The notes: a model not told the origin generated them from the sequence alone. Shown: positions 16,482 through 27,353, counted from the first letter of the stretch. The stretch: 64,000 nt of DNA from Marinobacter pelagius (GCF_003315345.1 NZ_QNRO01000020.1:18596-82595), one strand, 5' to 3'. Numbers and translations are program-made.

Positions 16482-16603
16482 CTCCCGCACTCCCCCCCCC
16501 CGCTCGATATTCCGTTAAGTCGTTAAAAAGCTGCAGAACACTTCCCGAACCACTAAACTCGTTGCAGGTAAGATAGGTTCAAAACGCAGGAGGCTCCGGA
16601 ATA

Positions 16604-18145
16604 ATGACAAGGAAGCAGGATGACTTCGATGTGGTGGTCGTTGGCGGTGGCGTCAACGGTACCGGCATCGCCATGGACGCCGCCGGCCGGGGGCTGACGG
16701 TCCTGCTGTGCGAAATGAACGACCTTGCCTCGGCAACGTCGTCCTCCAGCAGCAAGCTCATCCACGGCGGGCTGCGGTATCTTGAACACTACGAATTCCG
16801 CCTGGTGCGCGAAGCCCTGGCAGAGCGCGAAGCCCTGCTGCGGAACTCGCCCCACATCATGTGGCCCATGCGCTTTCGCCTGCCCCACCGGCCCCACCTG
16901 CGCCCGGCCTGGATGATCCGTACCGGACTCTTCCTGTACGACCACCTGGCCAAGCGGGAACTGCTGCCGGGCTCCCGCGCCATCAGCTTCGATGTCAGCG
17001 ATCCGCTCAAACCGGAGATCACCCGCGGCTTCGAATACTCCGATGGCTGGGTGGATGACGCCCGGCTGGTGGTCCTGACCGCTCGCAAGGCACAACAATG
17101 CGGTGCCACCATTCTGCCCCGGACCGAATGTGTCAGGGCAGACCGGGGTGCTGACCACTGGAACGTCATCCTCCGCAACACCCTCGATGGAAGTGAGCGC
17201 ACGGTCACCGCCAGGGTGGTGGTCAACGCCACCGGCCCCTGGGTCAGCCGGCTGTTCCGGGAAACCCTGTCGATGCAGGCGCCGAAAATGATCCGCATGG
17301 TCAAGGGCAGCCACATCGTGGTGCCCCGGCTCAACAAGGACACGGAGGCCTACATCCTGCAGAACGAAGACGACCGCATCGTGTTCGTCATCCCTTACGA
17401 GGACAAGTTCTCGCTGGTGGGCACAACGGATGTGGATTACGAGGGTGATCCCCGGGAGGCGAAAATTTCCCCGGAGGAAACACGCTACCTCCTGAAAATC
17501 GTCGATGATTATTTCAAGCGGCAGCTGTCGCCCGAGGACGTCGTCTGGTCCTATTCCGGGGTGCGGCCGTTGATGGACGACGAGCAGGGAGACGCCCAGA
17601 AGGCATCAAGGGACTATTCCTTCGAGGTGAACCGCGAGAAGGACCAGGCTCCCCTGATTTCCGTCTTCGGAGGCAAGATCACGACCTACCGGAAGCTGGC
17701 CGAGGCGGCTACCGACAAGCTGTGCCAGTTCTTCCCGGATGTTGGAAAACCCTGGACCCGGAACGCGGTGTTGCCAGGTGGTGACTTCGACAATCACGAA
17801 TCCCTCAGCCGAAAACTCCAGTCCGACTTCCCCTGGCTGGCACCGGACATTATCAGCCGTTATGTGCGGACCTACGGCACGGCCGCCTACCGCTTCCTCA
17901 GTGACTGCCGTTCCATGGAAGACCTCGGGGTATGCTTCAGCGGAAACCTCTACCGGGTCGAGGTGGACTACCTGGTCCGGGAAGAATGGGCCATGACATC
18001 AGAGGATATTCTCTGGCGCCGGACCAAACAGGGCCTGTTTGCCAGCGAAGCGGATGTCCAGGTACTGGAACAGTACCTGAGCCAACAACGGCAGGAACAG
18101 CAAGTGACGCAGACGTCAGACCAGCCGGTACCTGCCGGTCACTGA
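16604..18145 (+). CDS. glpD: Aerobic glycerol-3-phosphate dehydrogenase
   Basis: A 513-residue membrane-associated FAD enzyme that oxidises sn-glycerol 3-phosphate to dihydroxyacetone phosphate and passes electrons to quinone. The N-terminal dinucleotide fold DVVVVGGGVNGTGIA (about 9-23), the SSSSSKLIHGGLRYLE block, GTTDVDYEG and SGVRPLMDD all match GlpD; length is usual. GCAGGAGG lies about 9 nt upstream of the ATG. No glpF, glpK or glpR is adjacent, unlike many Pseudomonas loci. Its last codons overlap the end of the convergent uracil-DNA glycosylase gene by 7 bp. Glycerol from lipase action would feed this enzyme. Confidence 0.96.
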   Translation: MTRKQDDFDVVVVGGGVNGTGIAMDAAGRGLTVLLCEMNDLASATSSSSSKLIHGGLRYLEHYEFRLVREALAEREALLRNSPHIMWPMRFRLPHRPHLRPAWMIRTGLFLYDHLAKRELLPGSRAISFDVSDPLKPEITRGFEYSDGWVDDARLVVLTARKAQQCGATILPRTECVRADRGADHWNVILRNTLDGSERTVTARVVVNATGPWVSRLFRETLSMQAPKMIRMVKGSHIVVPRLNKDTEAYILQNEDDRIVFVIPYEDKFSLVGTTDVDYEGDPREAKISPEETRYLLKIVDDYFKRQLSPEDVVWSYSGVRPLMDDEQGDAQKASRDYSFEVNREKDQAPLISVFGGKITTYRKLAEAATDKLCQFFPDVGKPWTRNAVLPGGDFDNHESLSRKLQSDFPWLAPDIISRYVRTYGTAAYRFLSDCRSMEDLGVCFSGNLYRVEVDYLVREEWAMTSEDILWRRTKQGLFASEADVQVLEQYLSQQRQEQQVTQTSDQPVPAGH

Positions 18146-18750
18146 CCGTCATCGCTGCCGAGCACCTCGGCAATCCGTGCCTGCATCGCCGGCACCACCT
18201 CCTGCTCGAACCACGGGTTGTTCCTCAACCAGCGATTATTGCGGGGGCTGGGGTGCGGCATGGGGATGATCTCGGGCCAGTGTTGCTGCCAGGCCCGGAC
18301 ATTCTCCGTGACTGACCGTTTTCGGCTGCCAAGGTGCCAGGCATGGGCGTATTGCCCGATCAGGAGGGTGAGCCGGATGTCCGGCAGGCGGGCCAGAAGA
18401 GCTTGCCGCCAGGCGTCAGCACACTCCGGGCGCGGCGGCAGATCGCCGGATTTGCCGGTGCCCGGATAGCAAAAGCCCATGGGCAGGATCGCCATTTTCT
18501 GTTCGTCGTAGAAGGTATCCCGGGTCACTCCCATCCATTGCCGGAGCCGGTCCCCGCTGGGATCATTGAACGGCAGGCCGGTTTCGTGGACCTGCCGCCC
18601 TGGCGCCTGGCCGACTACCAGAAGCCGCGATGATTCGCTCAACTGGATCACCGGCCGGGGGCCCAGTGGCAGGACATCCTTACAGATGGTGCAGGCACGC
18701 ACTCGCCTGACCAGCTCATCAAATGACAATCTGTCCAGATCCTCCGCCAT
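18139..18750 (-). CDS. Uracil-DNA glycosylase superfamily protein
   Basis: A 203-residue protein of the family 4/5-like uracil-DNA glycosylase fold. It has motif A VVGQAPGRQVHETGLPFNDPSG and motif B MPHPSPRNNRW. A CTIC pair near the N-terminus (CTIC, residues 20-23) could contribute to a metal centre, although the four-Cys set of family 4 is not obvious. It is often annotated as a base-excision repair enzyme; the exact substrate is not known. It is 26 bp downstream of glk on the same strand and may be transcribed with edd-glk. Its 3' end overlaps glpD tail to tail. Confidence 0.8.
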   Translation of the reverse strand: MAEDLDRLSFDELVRRVRACTICKDVLPLGPRPVIQLSESSRLLVVGQAPGRQVHETGLPFNDPSGDRLRQWMGVTRDTFYDEQKMAILPMGFCYPGTGKSGDLPPRPECADAWRQALLARLPDIRLTLLIGQYAHAWHLGSRKRSVTENVRAWQQHWPEIIPMPHPSPRNNRWLRNNPWFEQEVVPAMQARIAEVLGSDDGQ

Positions 18751-18773
18751 GTCAGCCGCCTGTTATCCGAATA

Positions 18774-18781
18774 GGGTCAGA
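18774..18781. repeat. GGGTCAGA half-element at the glk stop
   Basis: GGGTCAGA spans the glk stop codon, which reads as TCTGACCC on the coding strand. It is a half copy of the palindrome family at 11506, 33381, 38713, 54500 and 54547, with no paired arm nearby. Confidence 0.5.
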
Positions 18782-19742
18782 CCTCCGGGTTACCCAACGC
18801 CTCGGCGGCCCCGAGCAAGCCGGTGTAGGGCTCCGTCACCACGTATACCGGCGTGTATTCGAGTAACGGCCGCATACGGCCCTTATCCTCGAATCCGTTA
18901 CGGAACGGGCTCTCCAGAAAGAAGTCCAGGAATCTCGGCAGTATGCCTCCGCACAGATACACCCCGCCCAGGCTGCCCAGGGTCAGAACGCCGTTGCCTG
19001 CGGTACGGCCCAGGATCTCACAGAAATGCCGGAGCGTTTCCCGCGCCAGGAGTTCGTTGTCACCCGTGGCTGCCGCCGTGATTTTCTCCGGAGCATCCAG
19101 CGGGGCAGTAACCCCCCTTATCTCGGCGTGGGCCTGGTAGAGGTTGAGCAGGCCCTGACCGCACAGGATCCGCTCCACCGAAACCCGTCCGAAGCGGGCC
19201 TTGAGAATACGGAGAATGTCCATCTCGAGATCATCCGTGGGGGCAAAATCTACGTGGCCGCCCTCGGTCATCAGCGGCACCCATCCCTTCTTGATCGGTA
19301 CAAGCCCTGACACCCCCAGACCGGTACCCGGCCCCATCACCAGGCGCGGCCGGCGTGGATCGCCCGGGCCACCGCACACGTGCACCAGGTTGGCCTCGGA
19401 CACGTGGGGCACACCAAGTGCCATGGCGGTAAAATCATTGATCACCTTGAAGGCGGACCAGCCGAACTGCTGGCGAACTTCTTCGGTATCAAACCGCCAG
19501 TGGTTGTTGGTCATCCGTATCTGCGTGCCTCGAACCGGCGAGGCCACAGCCAGGCAGGCCTGGCTGACGGATTGGACACCGACCTTCTGCAGGTAGTCAA
19601 CGACCGCCTGATCAAGGTTATCGTAATCGCCGCAGGCCAGAACTTCGATGGCCTGCGGCCGGACATCGCCCTGCTCCACCAGGGCGAAACGCGCGTTGGT
19701 ACCCCCGATATCGCCAACCAGGGAATAGTGTTTTGCCGTCAT
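18777..19742 (-). CDS. glk: Glucokinase
   Basis: A 321-residue ROK-unrelated, bacterial Glk-type hexokinase that phosphorylates glucose with ATP. It carries the phosphate motif [16 protein letters not shown] at the N-terminus, [24 protein letters not shown] and GGHVDFAP, and is of the usual length. Its ATG overlaps the edd stop by 4 bp (ATGA), so the two genes are translationally coupled. It supplies glucose 6-phosphate to zwf, encoded 6 kb away in the same cluster. The operon edd-glk is expected to be repressed by HexR through the sites at 21602-21679. Confidence 0.95.
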   Translation of the reverse strand: MTAKHYSLVGDIGGTNARFALVEQGDVRPQAIEVLACGDYDNLDQAVVDYLQKVGVQSVSQACLAVASPVRGTQIRMTNNHWRFDTEEVRQQFGWSAFKVINDFTAMALGVPHVSEANLVHVCGGPGDPRRPRLVMGPGTGLGVSGLVPIKKGWVPLMTEGGHVDFAPTDDLEMDILRILKARFGRVSVERILCGQGLLNLYQAHAEIRGVTAPLDAPEKITAAATGDNELLARETLRHFCEILGRTAGNGVLTLGSLGGVYLCGGILPRFLDFFLESPFRNGFEDKGRMRPLLEYTPVYVVTEPYTGLLGAAEALGNPEV

Positions 19743-21559
19743 GCGTCGTGGTTCCAGAAAAAGCTTGCGCCCTCTTCGGGGGTGCTGGCCGAGCGGCGCA
19801 ACCAGCCAAACAACTCCCGTCCATAGCCGTAATGATACGCGGACAGGTCCGCTTTTGCAGACTCCCGGGCAGAGAATTCCTGCTCATCCACCCGGATTGA
19901 CAGAGAGCCCTGCTCGGCATCGAGACAAATCACGTCGCCGTCACGAACCCGCGCGAGCGCTCCGCCATCCAGGGCTTCGGGGTATACGTGGATGGCCGCA
20001 GGCACCTTGCCGGAGGCGCCGGACATACGGCCGTCGGTCACCAGGCCAACCTTGTAACCGCGATCCTGAAGCACACCAAGATAAGGCGTCAACTTGTGCA
20101 GCTCGGGCATGCCGTTGGCTTTCGGGCCCTGGAACCGGACCACCACGATGCAGTCCCTGTCCAGCTCACCCGCGTCGAAAGCGGCTTTCAGATCATTCTG
20201 ATCGTTGAAGACCACCGCCGGTGCCTCGATCCGGTGATGCTCCGGTGCCACTGCCGACACCTTGATGACACCGCGGCCCAGGTTACCGTCCAGGACCTTG
20301 AGCCCGCCATTCGGCGCGAAGGGTTCGGAGGCGCTGCTGAGCACTTCCGGCCACTGGCTTTTCTCGACCGCCGGCTTCCAGACCAGCTTGTCGCCATCCA
20401 GCTCCGGCATCTGTGCATAACGTTCCAGGCCGTGGCCCACCACCGTCTCGACGTCGTTGTGCAGGTAGCCCCCATTCAGCAGTTCGCGGATCAGGTAGGG
20501 CGTGCCACCGGCCTCGTGGAAGGCATTCACGTCTTCCTGGCCGTTCGGATAGATCCGCGTCATCGACGGCACCACGGAGGACAGCTCCGCATAGTCGTTC
20601 CAGTCGATGATGATCCCGGCGGCACGAGCAATGGCGATCCAGTGAATGGTGTGGTTGGTGGAGCCACCGGTCACCAGTAGTGCCACCAGGGCGTTGACGA
20701 TGGATTTCTCGTCCACCATGTCACCCAGGCCCAGCTCGCCACCATGGGGCTTGGAAAGGCGGATCACCTGTTCCGTGGCCGCCCGGGTGAGCGCATCCCG
20801 CAGGGGCGTTCCGGGATTGACGAACGCGGCTCCGGGCAGATGCAGGCCCATCACCTCCACCAGCAGCTGGTTGCTGTTGGCGGTGCCATAGAAAGTACAG
20901 GTGCCGGGGCTGTGATAGGACTTGCTCTCGGCTTCCAGCAACTCGTCCTTACCGACTTTCCCCTCGGCATACAACTGACGGATCCGCTGCTTTTCCTTGT
21001 TGGGCAGACCGGAGGGCATGGGGCCCGCCGGCACCAGGACGGTAGGCAGGTAACCAAAGCTCAGCGAGCCGATCAGCAACCCCGGAACAATCTTGTCACA
21101 GATACCGAGCAGCAAGGTGGCATCGAACATGTTGTGGCTGAGCGCCACGGCGGTGCTCATGGCAATGGTGTCCCGGGAGAAAAGACTGAGCTCCATGCCG
21201 GGCTGACCCTGGGTCACGCCATCACACATGGCCGGCGTACCACCGGCAAACTGGGCCACCGAGCCCATGCCATGCGCAGCCTCGCGAATGATATCCGGGA
21301 ACTTTTCATAGGGCTGGTGGGCCGAAAGCATATCGTTGTAGGCAGACACCATGGCCACGTTGGCCTTGTTCATGAACTTGAGGGTGTCCTTATCGGCCTG
21401 ACTGCAGGCGGCGAAGCCGTGGGCGAGATTGCCGCAGGACAGGGAGCTTCGATGCGGTGACTGCGCTTTCAGGGCATTCATCCGGTCCAGGTAGTCCTGC
21501 CGGGTGGCGCGACTGCGCTCGATGATTCGCTGGGTGACCTTGTCAATGGTGGGATGCAT
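19739..21559 (-). CDS. edd: 6-Phosphogluconate dehydratase
   Basis: A 606-residue IlvD/Edd-family Fe-S dehydratase that converts 6-phosphogluconate to KDPG, the first committed Entner-Doudoroff step. Diagnostic blocks are [44 protein letters not shown] and the C-terminal [18 protein letters not shown]. The start [17 protein letters not shown] at 21559 is preferred over the ATG 12 bp earlier because GGAG lies 6 nt upstream and it matches Edd N-termini. It heads the operon edd-glk. The gap gene is divergent across a 167-bp region carrying two HexR-like palindromes. Confidence 0.96.
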   Translation of the reverse strand: MHPTIDKVTQRIIERSRATRQDYLDRMNALKAQSPHRSSLSCGNLAHGFAACSQADKDTLKFMNKANVAMVSAYNDMLSAHQPYEKFPDIIREAAHGMGSVAQFAGGTPAMCDGVTQGQPGMELSLFSRDTIAMSTAVALSHNMFDATLLLGICDKIVPGLLIGSLSFGYLPTVLVPAGPMPSGLPNKEKQRIRQLYAEGKVGKDELLEAESKSYHSPGTCTFYGTANSNQLLVEVMGLHLPGAAFVNPGTPLRDALTRAATEQVIRLSKPHGGELGLGDMVDEKSIVNALVALLVTGGSTNHTIHWIAIARAAGIIIDWNDYAELSSVVPSMTRIYPNGQEDVNAFHEAGGTPYLIRELLNGGYLHNDVETVVGHGLERYAQMPELDGDKLVWKPAVEKSQWPEVLSSASEPFAPNGGLKVLDGNLGRGVIKVSAVAPEHHRIEAPAVVFNDQNDLKAAFDAGELDRDCIVVVRFQGPKANGMPELHKLTPYLGVLQDRGYKVGLVTDGRMSGASGKVPAAIHVYPEALDGGALARVRDGDVICLDAEQGSLSIRVDEQEFSARESAKADLSAYHYGYGRELFGWLRRSASTPEEGASFFWNHDA

Positions 21560-21601
21560 GGCGAACTCCATTGCTTCATATATACGGTTGTCATTTATGG
21601 A

Positions 21602-21616
21602 TGTAATTTTACTTAC
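21602..21616. promoter_or_regulatory. HexR-like site 1 (edd/gap region)
   Basis: TGTAATTTTACTTAC resembles the A/T-rich HexR palindrome (TGTAnT...AnTACA) in its left half, with an imperfect right half. It lies 43 bp from the edd start. Assigned from motif likeness and target genes. Confidence 0.45.
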
Positions 21617-21660
21617 TTTTTTTGATCATTCCACCCAACAACGTTCATTTATCATTTTTT

Positions 21661-21679
21661 TGTTGTTATATTTACTACA
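21661..21679. promoter_or_regulatory. HexR-like site 2 (edd/gap region)
   Basis: TGTTGTTATATTTACTACA is a 19-bp imperfect palindrome with half-site TTTACTACA. It lies 48 bp upstream of the gap start. The same TTTTACTAC/GTAGTAA half-sites recur in the zwf/hexR region. Confidence 0.6.
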
Positions 21680-21726
21680 TCTCAAGGAGCAATCGAACAA
21701 CAAACAGACAGAACAGGAGTCAAAAC

Positions 21727-22731
21727 ATGACTATCCGCATCGCTATCAACGGTTTCGGCCGCATTGGCCGCAACGTGCTCCGCGCACTTTATGAAAATAA
21801 CTACCGGAATCAACTGCAGGTAGTGGCCATCAATGACCTCGGTGACGCGGAAACCAACGCCCATCTCCTCAAATACGACAGCGTACACGGGCGCTTTGAC
21901 GGCGTCGTCAGCCACGACGCAGAATCCCTGACCGTGAACGGTGACCGGATTGCCATAACCGCTATCCGCAACCCGGAAGAACTGCCCTGGAAGGACTTCC
22001 ACGTGGACGTGGTCTTTGAATGCACCGGGCTGTTCACCAACCGGGACAAGGCCGCAGCCCACCTGAGCGCCGGTGCCCGCAAAGTGATTATCTCGGCTCC
22101 CTCTCCCGATGCCGATGCCACAGTGGTTTATGGCGTGAACCACAACATCCTCGAAGCCGGGCATGATGTGATTTCCAATGCATCCTGCACCACCAACTGT
22201 CTGGCACCCGTCGCAGAGGCCCTGCACAAGGCCGTCGGTATCGAGAGTGGCCTGATGACCACGATCCACTCCTACACCAATGACCAGAAACTCAGCGACG
22301 TGTACCACAGCGATCTGTACCGGGCCCGTTCCGCCACCCAATCCATGATCCCTACCAAAACCGGCGCCGCAGCTGCTATTGGTAAGGTGATTCCGGAACT
22401 CGATGGTAAACTGGACGGGCTGGCGGTCCGCGTTCCTACCATCAATGTATCACTGGTGGATTTCGGCTTCATTGCCGGCCGGGACACCTCGGCTGAAGAG
22501 ATCAACGAAGCGGTGCGCTCGGCAGCAGAAAGTAACCCGATTCTGGGCTTCAACACCGAAAAACTGGTCAGCATCGATTTCAACCATAACGCGCTATCGA
22601 GCGTGTTTGACGCAAATCATACCCGGGTGCTTGGCCGTCATGTAAAAGTCATGGCCTGGTATGACAATGAGTGGGGCTTCTCCAACCGGATGCTCGACAA
22701 CGCCATCGCACTCGTCAAAGCCAGTCAGTAA
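21727..22731 (+). CDS. gap: Glyceraldehyde-3-phosphate dehydrogenase, type I
   Basis: A 334-residue NAD-dependent GAPDH. It has the Rossmann start [20 protein letters not shown], catalytic Cys in [12 protein letters not shown] (about 155), and the [13 protein letters not shown]-terminal block. AGGAG is placed 7 nt before the ATG at 21727, which decides the start against a longer in-frame ORF. It is followed after 22 bp by pyk, so triose phosphate from the Entner-Doudoroff pathway is carried to pyruvate by neighbouring genes. Divergent from edd; control by HexR is likely. Confidence 0.97.
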   Translation: MTIRIAINGFGRIGRNVLRALYENNYRNQLQVVAINDLGDAETNAHLLKYDSVHGRFDGVVSHDAESLTVNGDRIAITAIRNPEELPWKDFHVDVVFECTGLFTNRDKAAAHLSAGARKVIISAPSPDADATVVYGVNHNILEAGHDVISNASCTTNCLAPVAEALHKAVGIESGLMTTIHSYTNDQKLSDVYHSDLYRARSATQSMIPTKTGAAAAIGKVIPELDGKLDGLAVRVPTINVSLVDFGFIAGRDTSAEEINEAVRSAAESNPILGFNTEKLVSIDFNHNALSSVFDANHTRVLGRHVKVMAWYDNEWGFSNRMLDNAIALVKASQ

Positions 22732-22753
22732 CCGAAACAAAGGAACAGATACC

Positions 22754-24202
22754 ATGCTCAGGCGTACCAAGATTGTCGCCACCCTAGGCCCTGCCACGGA
22801 TACCCCGGAAGCCCTGGCCTCCATTATCAAGGCCGGCGTTGACGTGACCCGACTCAATTTCTCCCATGGCAGCGCCGATGAGCATATCGCCCGGGCCCGC
22901 CGGGTTCGCGAAGCGGCGGCCTCACAGGGGCGCTTCGTCGCCCTGCTGGCGGACCTGCAGGGACCAAAGCTGCGCATTGCCCGCTTTTCCGACAACAAGG
23001 TGTTCCTGGAAGCGGGCCAGAGATTCGTACTCGATGCCGCCATGGACAAGGAGGCAGGCACCTCCGAGCGGGTCGGCATTGACTACGAGCAGCTGATCTC
23101 GGATGTCGCCCCCGGCGATATCCTGGTGCTGGACGATGGCCGCATCGAAATGGAAGTGGAATCGGTAGACGATCACAGCATTACCTCTACGGTACTGATC
23201 GGCGGCCCGCTGTCGAACAACAAGGGGCTGAACAAGCGCGGCGGCGGCCTGTCCGCCGAGGCCCTGACCGAGAAGGACAAGCAGGACATCGTCACTGCCG
23301 CCAAACTGGGCGCGGATTACGTGGCTGTCTCCTTTGTACGCACCGCCGAAGACATGCACATCGCCCGCAGGTTGCTGAGCGAGGCCGGCTCCGATGCCGG
23401 CCTGGTCGCCAAGATCGAGCGCGCCGAACTGGCCCATGACGAAGCCGCGCTGGATGCGGTGATCGAGGCCTCCGATGCGGTCATGGTGGCTCGTGGCGAT
23501 CTGGCAGTGGAAATCGGCGACGCCGAGCTGGTGGGTGTACAGAAACACATCATCAACCGGGCACGGTCCCTGAACCGGGTCGTCATTACCGCCACCCAGA
23601 TGATGGAGTCCATGATCACCAGCCCGATGCCGACCCGCGCCGAGGTATCGGATGTGGCCAACGCCGTCATGGATTACACCGATGCGGTCATGCTCTCGGC
23701 CGAGACCGCGGTGGGCGACTACCCCACCGAGGCCGTCGAGGCCATGGTGCGAATCTGCCTGGGGGCGGAAAAACACCCTTCCATGCACCAGTCCAAGCAC
23801 CGGATCCACGAAAGCATGGAACATGTCGACGAGGCGATTGCCCTGTCCGCCATGTACGCCGCCAACCACCTGAACGGCGTAACGGCGATCATCTGCATGA
23901 CCGAAACCGGGGCCACCCCGCGACTGATGTCCCGTATCAAGTCGAGCCTGCCGATATTCGCCTTCTCCCGCCACCACACCACCCAGCACCGGGTGGTACT
24001 GTTCCGGGGCGTCCAGACGGTGCCCTTCGATTCCGCCAGGATTCCGAACGAACAGACCAACGCCCTGGCCGTGGCCCAGCTGGTCGAGCGAGGCGTGGTC
24101 AATGACGGGGATCTGGTGGTGATCACCAAGGGTGATTACGTCAATGCCCAGGGTGGCACCAACACCATGAAGATCGTGCGGGTCGGATCAGACATTCGCT
24201 GA
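22754..24202 (+). CDS. pyk: Pyruvate kinase
   Basis: A 482-residue pyruvate kinase, PykA-like in length. It has the N-terminal [20 protein letters not shown] block, [10 protein letters not shown], catalytic [15 protein letters not shown], and [24 protein letters not shown]. It converts PEP and ADP to pyruvate and ATP. Ribosome site AAAGGAAC precedes the ATG. It follows gap by 22 bp and is closed by a strong bidirectional terminator at 24217-24248. Placement with gap, edd, glk and eda supports a role in the Entner-Doudoroff route and HexR control. Confidence 0.96.
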   Translation: MLRRTKIVATLGPATDTPEALASIIKAGVDVTRLNFSHGSADEHIARARRVREAAASQGRFVALLADLQGPKLRIARFSDNKVFLEAGQRFVLDAAMDKEAGTSERVGIDYEQLISDVAPGDILVLDDGRIEMEVESVDDHSITSTVLIGGPLSNNKGLNKRGGGLSAEALTEKDKQDIVTAAKLGADYVAVSFVRTAEDMHIARRLLSEAGSDAGLVAKIERAELAHDEAALDAVIEASDAVMVARGDLAVEIGDAELVGVQKHIINRARSLNRVVITATQMMESMITSPMPTRAEVSDVANAVMDYTDAVMLSAETAVGDYPTEAVEAMVRICLGAEKHPSMHQSKHRIHESMEHVDEAIALSAMYAANHLNGVTAIICMTETGATPRLMSRIKSSLPIFAFSRHHTTQHRVVLFRGVQTVPFDSARIPNEQTNALAVAQLVERGVVNDGDLVVITKGDYVNAQGGTNTMKIVRVGSDIR

Positions 24203-24216
24203 TCACCCGCAGACAC

Positions 24217-24248
24217 AAAAAAGCCCACCTGGACACGGTGGGCTTTTT
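24217..24248. terminator. Bidirectional intrinsic terminator between pyk and eda
   Basis: Arms AAAAAAGCCCACC and GGTGGGCTTTTT flank a 7-nt loop. The T-run serves pyk on the plus strand, and the A-run serves the convergent zwf-pgl-eda operon on the minus strand. Confidence 0.92.
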
Positions 24249-24265
24249 AGTGGGCCAGCTCCAAC

Positions 24266-24913
24266 TCAGAGGCCGGCCAGACTCTGCCGGGCAATGTCGG
24301 TCACCCTGCCCCAGTCCTTTTCTGCGATCGCATCAGCCGGTGTCAGCCAGGAGCCACCAACCGCCTTCACGTTATCCAGGGCCAGATAATCCTTGGCCGT
24401 CATGCGATTGATCCCGCCGGTCGGGCAGAACATCACATCCGGGAAGGGGCCGGCGAATGCTTTCAATGCCGGCCGGCCTCCGGCCACCTCGGCCGGGAAG
24501 AACTTGAATTCCCGGTAGCCAAACGCGTAGCCCATCATCAGCTCGGAGACGGTGGCAATCCCGGGCAGAAGCGGCGCCTGGGAGGTAACACCAAACTCCA
24601 GGATTGCCTCGGTCACACCCGGCGTGATTACGAACTGGGCGCCCGCCGATTCCACCTGACGGTACTGGGCAATACTGGTGACCGTCCCGGCCCCCACCCA
24701 GGCATCAGGAATAGCCTTGCGTACTTGCTCGATGGCGCGCACCCCGTGCTCGGTGCGCAGGGTAATTTCCAGCACCCGGATTCCGCCGTCCACCAGTGCC
24801 TGGCAAAGTGGAATGGCATCGTCCGGGTCGTTGATCGCAATAACGGGCACCAGGGGGCAAGCATTGAGAACGGCCTGAACCCTGTCCCGGTGATAGTCCG
24901 ATAGTTGATTCAT
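24266..24913 (-). CDS. eda: KDPG/KHG aldolase
   Basis: A 215-residue class I aldolase that splits 2-keto-3-deoxy-6-phosphogluconate into pyruvate and glyceraldehyde 3-phosphate. The family blocks are VPVIAINDPDDA, LEITLRTEHGVRAI (with the catalytic Glu), VGAGTV, FVITPGVTEA and the Schiff-base Lys in EFKFFPAEV. It lies 42 bp downstream of pgl, last gene of the zwf-pgl-eda operon. KDPG, its substrate, is the known effector of HexR, whose gene is divergent from this operon. Confidence 0.95.
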   Translation of the reverse strand: MNQLSDYHRDRVQAVLNACPLVPVIAINDPDDAIPLCQALVDGGIRVLEITLRTEHGVRAIEQVRKAIPDAWVGAGTVTSIAQYRQVESAGAQFVITPGVTEAILEFGVTSQAPLLPGIATVSELMMGYAFGYREFKFFPAEVAGGRPALKAFAGPFPDVMFCPTGGINRMTAKDYLALDNVKAVGGSWLTPADAIAEKDWGRVTDIARQSLAGL

Positions 24914-24955
24914 CTGTTATCTCCAGAATTCTTGCAAGACGGGATGTCAGAGCCG

Positions 24956-25675
24956 TCACGGGCTCCAGAAAATTTGCAGCCCCGATTTCAGAAAGCCTCG
25001 AATCGGCATGGCCATCACCTCATCCGGCTTTGAGACAGCCTTTTCCAGCGTCTCCAGCTTGTCCGCACCCTTGAGGTGCAAGGCGGTGAAGCGGGCTTCC
25101 GCCAGCACCGGGTAGGTCAGCGTGATCCGCCGCTGGGCTTGTGAGGGCGGCGTCATGGGGGCCACTATCTCGGGATTGGAAGTGTCCATGGCCCGCGGTA
25201 GTTCCGGCGCGTCCGGGAACAGCGAGGCAGTATGGCCATCGTTCCCCATCCCCAGGATCAGCACATCGATCGGCAGGGCCAGAGCCCGCAGCTCACGCTT
25301 GACGGCCTCAAGCCCCTCCTCCGGTGTTTCGCCCGGCTGCTTCAGGGACAGGAACCGCGCCCCGGCGGCGTAATTCTGAAGCAGATGCTCCTTGACCAGG
25401 GTGGTGTTGCTCGCCGGATCGCCTTCCGGGACCCAGCGCTCATCAGCCAAGAGGACATCCACCCGGCTCCAGTCCAGCGGCTTCTCCGACAAGACCCGGA
25501 AAAAAGGCAAAGGCGTGGAGCCGCCGGAAACCACCAGACTCGCCCGTGGCGCCTCTGCCAGGCGCTGCTCCAGAAACCGGCTCACCGCGTCTGCCAGCGA
25601 CACGGCGACTTCCTCCGGCGTTTCACCGAAGCAGGACTGGACTCCTTCTGGAAACTCGATCTCAGGCATCTTCAT
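24956..25675 (-). CDS. pgl: 6-Phosphogluconolactonase
   Basis: A 239-residue DevB/Pgl-type lactonase hydrolysing 6-phosphogluconolactone. The recognisable blocks are [44 protein letters not shown] and [10 protein letters not shown]. The gene overlaps the zwf end by 14 bp, which implies translational coupling. The start may be the ATG at 25675 or the one two codons later (MPEIEF). It is the middle gene of zwf-pgl-eda. Confidence 0.94.
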   Translation of the reverse strand: MKMPEIEFPEGVQSCFGETPEEVAVSLADAVSRFLEQRLAEAPRASLVVSGGSTPLPFFRVLSEKPLDWSRVDVLLADERWVPEGDPASNTTLVKEHLLQNYAAGARFLSLKQPGETPEEGLEAVKRELRALALPIDVLILGMGNDGHTASLFPDAPELPRAMDTSNPEIVAPMTPPSQAQRRITLTYPVLAEARFTALHLKGADKLETLEKAVSKPDEVMAMPIRGFLKSGLQIFWSP

Positions 25676-27137
25676 ACCAGCTCCTCCCGTCCCTGGTGAT
25701 CATGGCAATGGAGGCGACCGGCCCCCAGGTACCGGCGGCGTAGCGCTTGGGGGGCTCGCCACTGTCCTTCCAGTTGCGGATGACCTGGTCCACCCAGCGC
25801 CAGGCGTACTCCACCTCGTCCCGACGGACAAACAGGTACTGGTTGCCCTTCATGACCTCCCAGAGCAGGCGCTCATAGGCATCCGGGATCCGGTCGGTTT
25901 CGAAGGTCTCGGAAAAGGTCAGCTCCAACGGGCCCTGGCGCAGGCGCATGCCTTTGTCCAGACCCTGATCCTTGGTAAGGATCTTCAGGGACATACCCTC
26001 ATCGGGCTGCAGCCGGATGATGAGCTTGTTGTTGGCCAGGTGCTTCTGGTCCGGATCGAAGATGTAGTGTGGCGCCGGCTTGAAGTGGATGATGATCTGG
26101 GAGAGCTTCTCCGGCAGCCGTTTGCCTGTTCGGATATAGAAGGGAACACCGGACCAGCGCCAGTTCTCGATCTCGGCCTTGAGGGCCACAAAGGTTTCCG
26201 TGTCACTGCCCTTATTGGCGCCTTCTTCTTCCAGGTAGCCGGGCACCGGCGTGCCGTCACTGGTACCGGCAGTGTACTGGCCGCGGACCACGTAGCTTTC
26301 CATGATATCCGGGGTAATCTGTCTGAGCGCCTTGAGTACCTTGACCTTCTCGTCCCGGATGCTGTCTGCGGACAGGTCCGCCGGAGGATCCATGGCGATC
26401 AGGCACAGCAGCTGGAGCAGGTGATTCTGGACCATATCCCGGATCTGCCCGGCCTGGTCGAAATAACCCCAGCGCCCCTCGATACCCACGCTCTCGGCAA
26501 CCGTGATTTCCACGTGAGAAATGTGATTCTGATCCCACTGGGAAGCAAACAGGTTGTTGGCAAAACGCAGGGCAATCAGGTTCTGAACCGTTTCCTTGCC
26601 CAGGTAATGATCGATCCGGAACAACTGGTTCTCGTTGTACACCGCGCCGAGCTCGTCGTTGATGACTTTCGACGACTCAAGATCATGGCCGATCGGTTTC
26701 TCGACCACCACGCGGGTCTTTTCATTGCAGCAGCTGGCCGCTTTCAGATTCCGGGCAATGACGCCGTACATCGAGGGAGGCGTCGCCATGTAGACAATGA
26801 GCTCGTTGGCCGGAGTATCTCGCCAGTCTTTCAGGGCTACGTAGCCTTCCGGATCATTGAAATCCAGCAGCTGATAATCCACCCGCTCCAGGAAACGGTT
26901 GGCAACGTCAGCGTCGAACTCCGCGTCCTTTACATGGTGCTTCAGCTTGTCGAACAGCTGTTTACGAACGGTCGGCGTATCCGCCTCGGTACGGGCAATT
27001 GCCAGCACCCGGCTTCCCTCCGCCAGCAATCCGGCCCGCTCCAGCTGATAAAGTGCCGGGAACAGCTTGCGCTGGGCAAGATCCCCCAGGGCGCCGAACA
27101 GCATAAGGTCACAACGGGTATTGATATTATTGACCAT
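25662..27137 (-). CDS. zwf: Glucose-6-phosphate 1-dehydrogenase
   Basis: A 491-residue NADP-linked enzyme that oxidises glucose 6-phosphate to the lactone. It has the nucleotide motif [20 protein letters not shown], the substrate motif [11 protein letters not shown] and the active-site [13 protein letters not shown]. Note FGALGDLA where many Zwf have GASGDLA. It is the first gene of zwf-pgl-eda and is divergent from hexR across 216 bp with two HexR-like half-palindromes. The pathway zwf, pgl, edd, eda is complete in this window. Confidence 0.96.
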   Translation of the reverse strand: MVNNINTRCDLMLFGALGDLAQRKLFPALYQLERAGLLAEGSRVLAIARTEADTPTVRKQLFDKLKHHVKDAEFDADVANRFLERVDYQLLDFNDPEGYVALKDWRDTPANELIVYMATPPSMYGVIARNLKAASCCNEKTRVVVEKPIGHDLESSKVINDELGAVYNENQLFRIDHYLGKETVQNLIALRFANNLFASQWDQNHISHVEITVAESVGIEGRWGYFDQAGQIRDMVQNHLLQLLCLIAMDPPADLSADSIRDEKVKVLKALRQITPDIMESYVVRGQYTAGTSDGTPVPGYLEEEGANKGSDTETFVALKAEIENWRWSGVPFYIRTGKRLPEKLSQIIIHFKPAPHYIFDPDQKHLANNKLIIRLQPDEGMSLKILTKDQGLDKGMRLRQGPLELTFSETFETDRIPDAYERLLWEVMKGNQYLFVRRDEVEYAWRWVDQVIRNWKDSGEPPKRYAAGTWGPVASIAMITRDGRSWYEDA

Positions 27138-27195
27138 TGGTTCCTTCTCTCTGGTATTGGACAGCAGTCACAGCTTTAGCAACTCCGACCACCTA

Positions 27196-27212
27196 TGTAG
27201 TAATTTTAAACA
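27196..27212. promoter_or_regulatory. HexR-like site 3 (zwf/hexR region)
   Basis: TGTAGTAATTTTAAACA is an imperfect palindrome with half-site TGTAGTAA, 59 bp upstream of zwf. Its half-site is the reverse complement of TTTACTACA at 21661-21679. Confidence 0.6.
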
Positions 27213-27260
27213 AATAATGACAGCTGAAAATCGTTTTTCCAAGGAAAAATTGGCTTAAAT

Positions 27261-27275
27261 GATATTTTTACTACC
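27261..27275. promoter_or_regulatory. HexR-like site 4 (zwf/hexR region)
   Basis: GATATTTTTACTACC carries one good half-site (TTTACTAC) and lies 79 bp upstream of hexR, suggesting autoregulation. The left half is degenerate. Confidence 0.45.
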
Positions 27276-27353
27276 CCAATCCCGGACGAAAAGCGGTATA
27301 ATCACCACGATTTTCTTATAACCATTGCACCAGATGCAGGGAGTATCGACACC

